A stretch of DNA of 23,490 nucleotides. It comes from DASYPQ01 sp041488095 (GTDB lineage Bacteria; Planctomycetota; UBA1135; GCA-002686595). Location: contig JBGPOP010000053.1 of the NCBI GenBank assembly GCA_041488095.1, forward strand, positions 1-23,490, given 5' to 3'. Position 1 is the first letter of the stretch. Every line of letters begins with the position of its first letter. Under the pieces are notes generated by a model, which saw only the letters and a list, made by a program, of their open reading frames with translations, searched no databases and was not told the origin of the DNA. Below are positions 22,740-23,490 of the stretch, piece after piece. A program made the position numbers and the translations under genes.

Positions 22740-23490
22740 GAGGGCTTTCTACAGCTGATTCCGGCAGTTCACAACCAGGAGGTGCGCGTGCGGCGCAGGT
22801 CCTGCCGCTCGCCATGCAACCGCGCGCGCTCCGTTCGGTCTGCGCCCTGGGATGGATTCCAGGGAGAGGGCGACAGACCGTGCGCGCGAGCGCCGCAAAC
22901 CCGAGCGCAGCGTGCTCCACCGCGTCCTGTGCGCGCACCTCACGACCTTCCTCGCGCGCGCCGACGAAGGCTCTCGCCCCGGACTCCCACGCTTCGTCCA
23001 GCGCGAGCTCCGCCGCTACCTCGACTGCGGCATCCTGGCTTACGGCTTTGCGCGCGTGCACTGCTCCAGCTGCGGCAAGGACGAGCTCGTGGCCTTCTCC
23101 TGCAAGGGCCGAGGCTTCTGCCCTTCCTGCTGCGGTCGGCGCATGGCCGACACCGCCGCGCACCTGTGCGACGAGGTGCTGCCGTATGTCCCGATCCGCC
23201 AGTGGGTGCTCTCGCTCCCTTTCCGCATCCGCTACCTGCTGGCCTACGACGCCAAGCTCTGTGCAGCGGTACGTCGCATCTTCGTGCGCACGATCCTCGG
23301 TTGGCTACGCGAGCGTGCGGCGAGCGCGGGCGCCCCCGCTGGCCGATCGGGCGCCGTCGTCCTCGCCCAGCGCTTCGGTGGCGCGCTGAACCTCAATCTT
23401 CACTTCCATGCGCTGGTGCTCGACGGCGTTTACTCGAGCGAGAGTCCGTTCGCGCCACCGATCTTCCATGAAGCTCCGCCGCTCACCGAC
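22740..23490 (+). mobile_element. Left part of an IS91-family insertion sequence
   Basis: The transposase gene starts 112 bases after the 5' end of the metalloprotease gene, so the element's terminus must lie within or near 22740-22851. No target duplication is expected for this family, and no clear terminal hairpin could be placed, so the left limit is approximate. Confidence 0.4.
22852..23490 (+). CDS. IS91-family transposase, N-terminal part (3' end outside window)
   Basis: The 213 codons from the ATG at 22852 to the window edge encode an HUH-type single-strand transposase that moves DNA by rolling-circle transfer. Zinc-finger cysteines occur as HCSSCG and FSCKGRGFCPSCCGRR. The core contains VPIRQWVLSLPFRIRYLLA, then QRFGGALNLNLHFHALVLDG, in which His184 and His186 form the HUH metal site. 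These blocks are characteristic of the IS91/IS801 group. The catalytic Tyr residues and the 3' origin end lie beyond the window. Codon use is a little less GC-extreme than in the neighbours (TTT, TAT and AAT appear), in keeping with a mobile gene. No strong ribosome binding site is seen. Confidence 0.9.
   Translation, partial: MDSRERATDRARERRKPERSVLHRVLCAHLTTFLARADEGSRPGLPRFVQRELRRYLDCGILAYGFARVHCSSCGKDELVAFSCKGRGFCPSCCGRRMADTAAHLCDEVLPYVPIRQWVLSLPFRIRYLLAYDAKLCAAVRRIFVRTILGWLRERAASAGAPAGRSGAVVLAQRFGGALNLNLHFHALVLDGVYSSESPFAPPIFHEAPPLTD

Noticed and set aside
22790..22808. Short dyad (GCAGG-T-CCTGC) upstream of the IS91 transposase as a terminal hairpin
   Set aside because: The stem is only five pairs with a one-base loop and the flanks do not pair cleanly, so it cannot be called the element's terminal structure.
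22676..23389. Plus-strand open frame across the metalloprotease start and transposase
   Set aside because: It gives Ala/Ser/Arg-rich sequence without motifs, while the frame from 22852 has all IS91 zinc and HUH motifs.

Overview
The window is very GC-rich, with G or C at nearly every third codon position. Two very large secreted proteins with the PVC-type dehydrogenase / HEAT / c-type heme architecture point to the Planctomycetota or a related lineage of the PVC superphylum. No rRNA or tRNA gene, CRISPR array or replication origin is visible. Protein-coding genes fill almost everything; no gene-free stretch exceeds about 150 bases.

Left edge: a zinc-ribbon/HTH transposase (minus strand, 1-470, running off the window) and a small BON-like hypothetical protein (minus, 606-995). 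From 1145 to 20324 twelve genes run on the plus strand with overlaps or short gaps, probably as one long or a few consecutive operons. (i) 1145-6513 is a CUT1-type carbohydrate ABC importer: lipoprotein binding protein, two permeases, a 54-residue two-helix membrane protein and two different MalK-like ATPases. The second ATPase is interrupted by an in-frame TGA near its 3' end. (ii) 6620-16768 carries two giant exported proteins of 1411 and 1710 residues. They share a propeller dehydrogenase, HEAT repeats and a CxxCH heme domain. One adds an N-terminal ThuA domain; the other adds VCBS repeats, a jelly-roll and a C-terminal DUF1080 (3-keto-disaccharide hydrolase) domain. A cupin and a Dabb protein lie between them. 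(iii) 16792-20324 encodes a histidine-rich TPR lipoprotein and an exported serine hydrolase of the beta-lactamase fold.

Right edge: a convergent secreted metzincin-like metalloprotease (minus, 20346-22739) and the first 213 codons of an IS91-family HUH transposase (plus, 22852 to the edge).

Working model (inference): ThuA and DUF1080 are both tied to 3-keto-sugar chemistry. Each is fused here to the same oxidase-plus-cytochrome module, and the genes sit in line with a sugar importer. The cluster may therefore oxidise a glycoside at C3 in the periplasm, pass electrons to c-type heme, cleave the 3-keto glycoside and import the products. The two transposases at the ends face outward and belong to different families, so the block may be a mobile or rearranged island, though the window is too short to show this.
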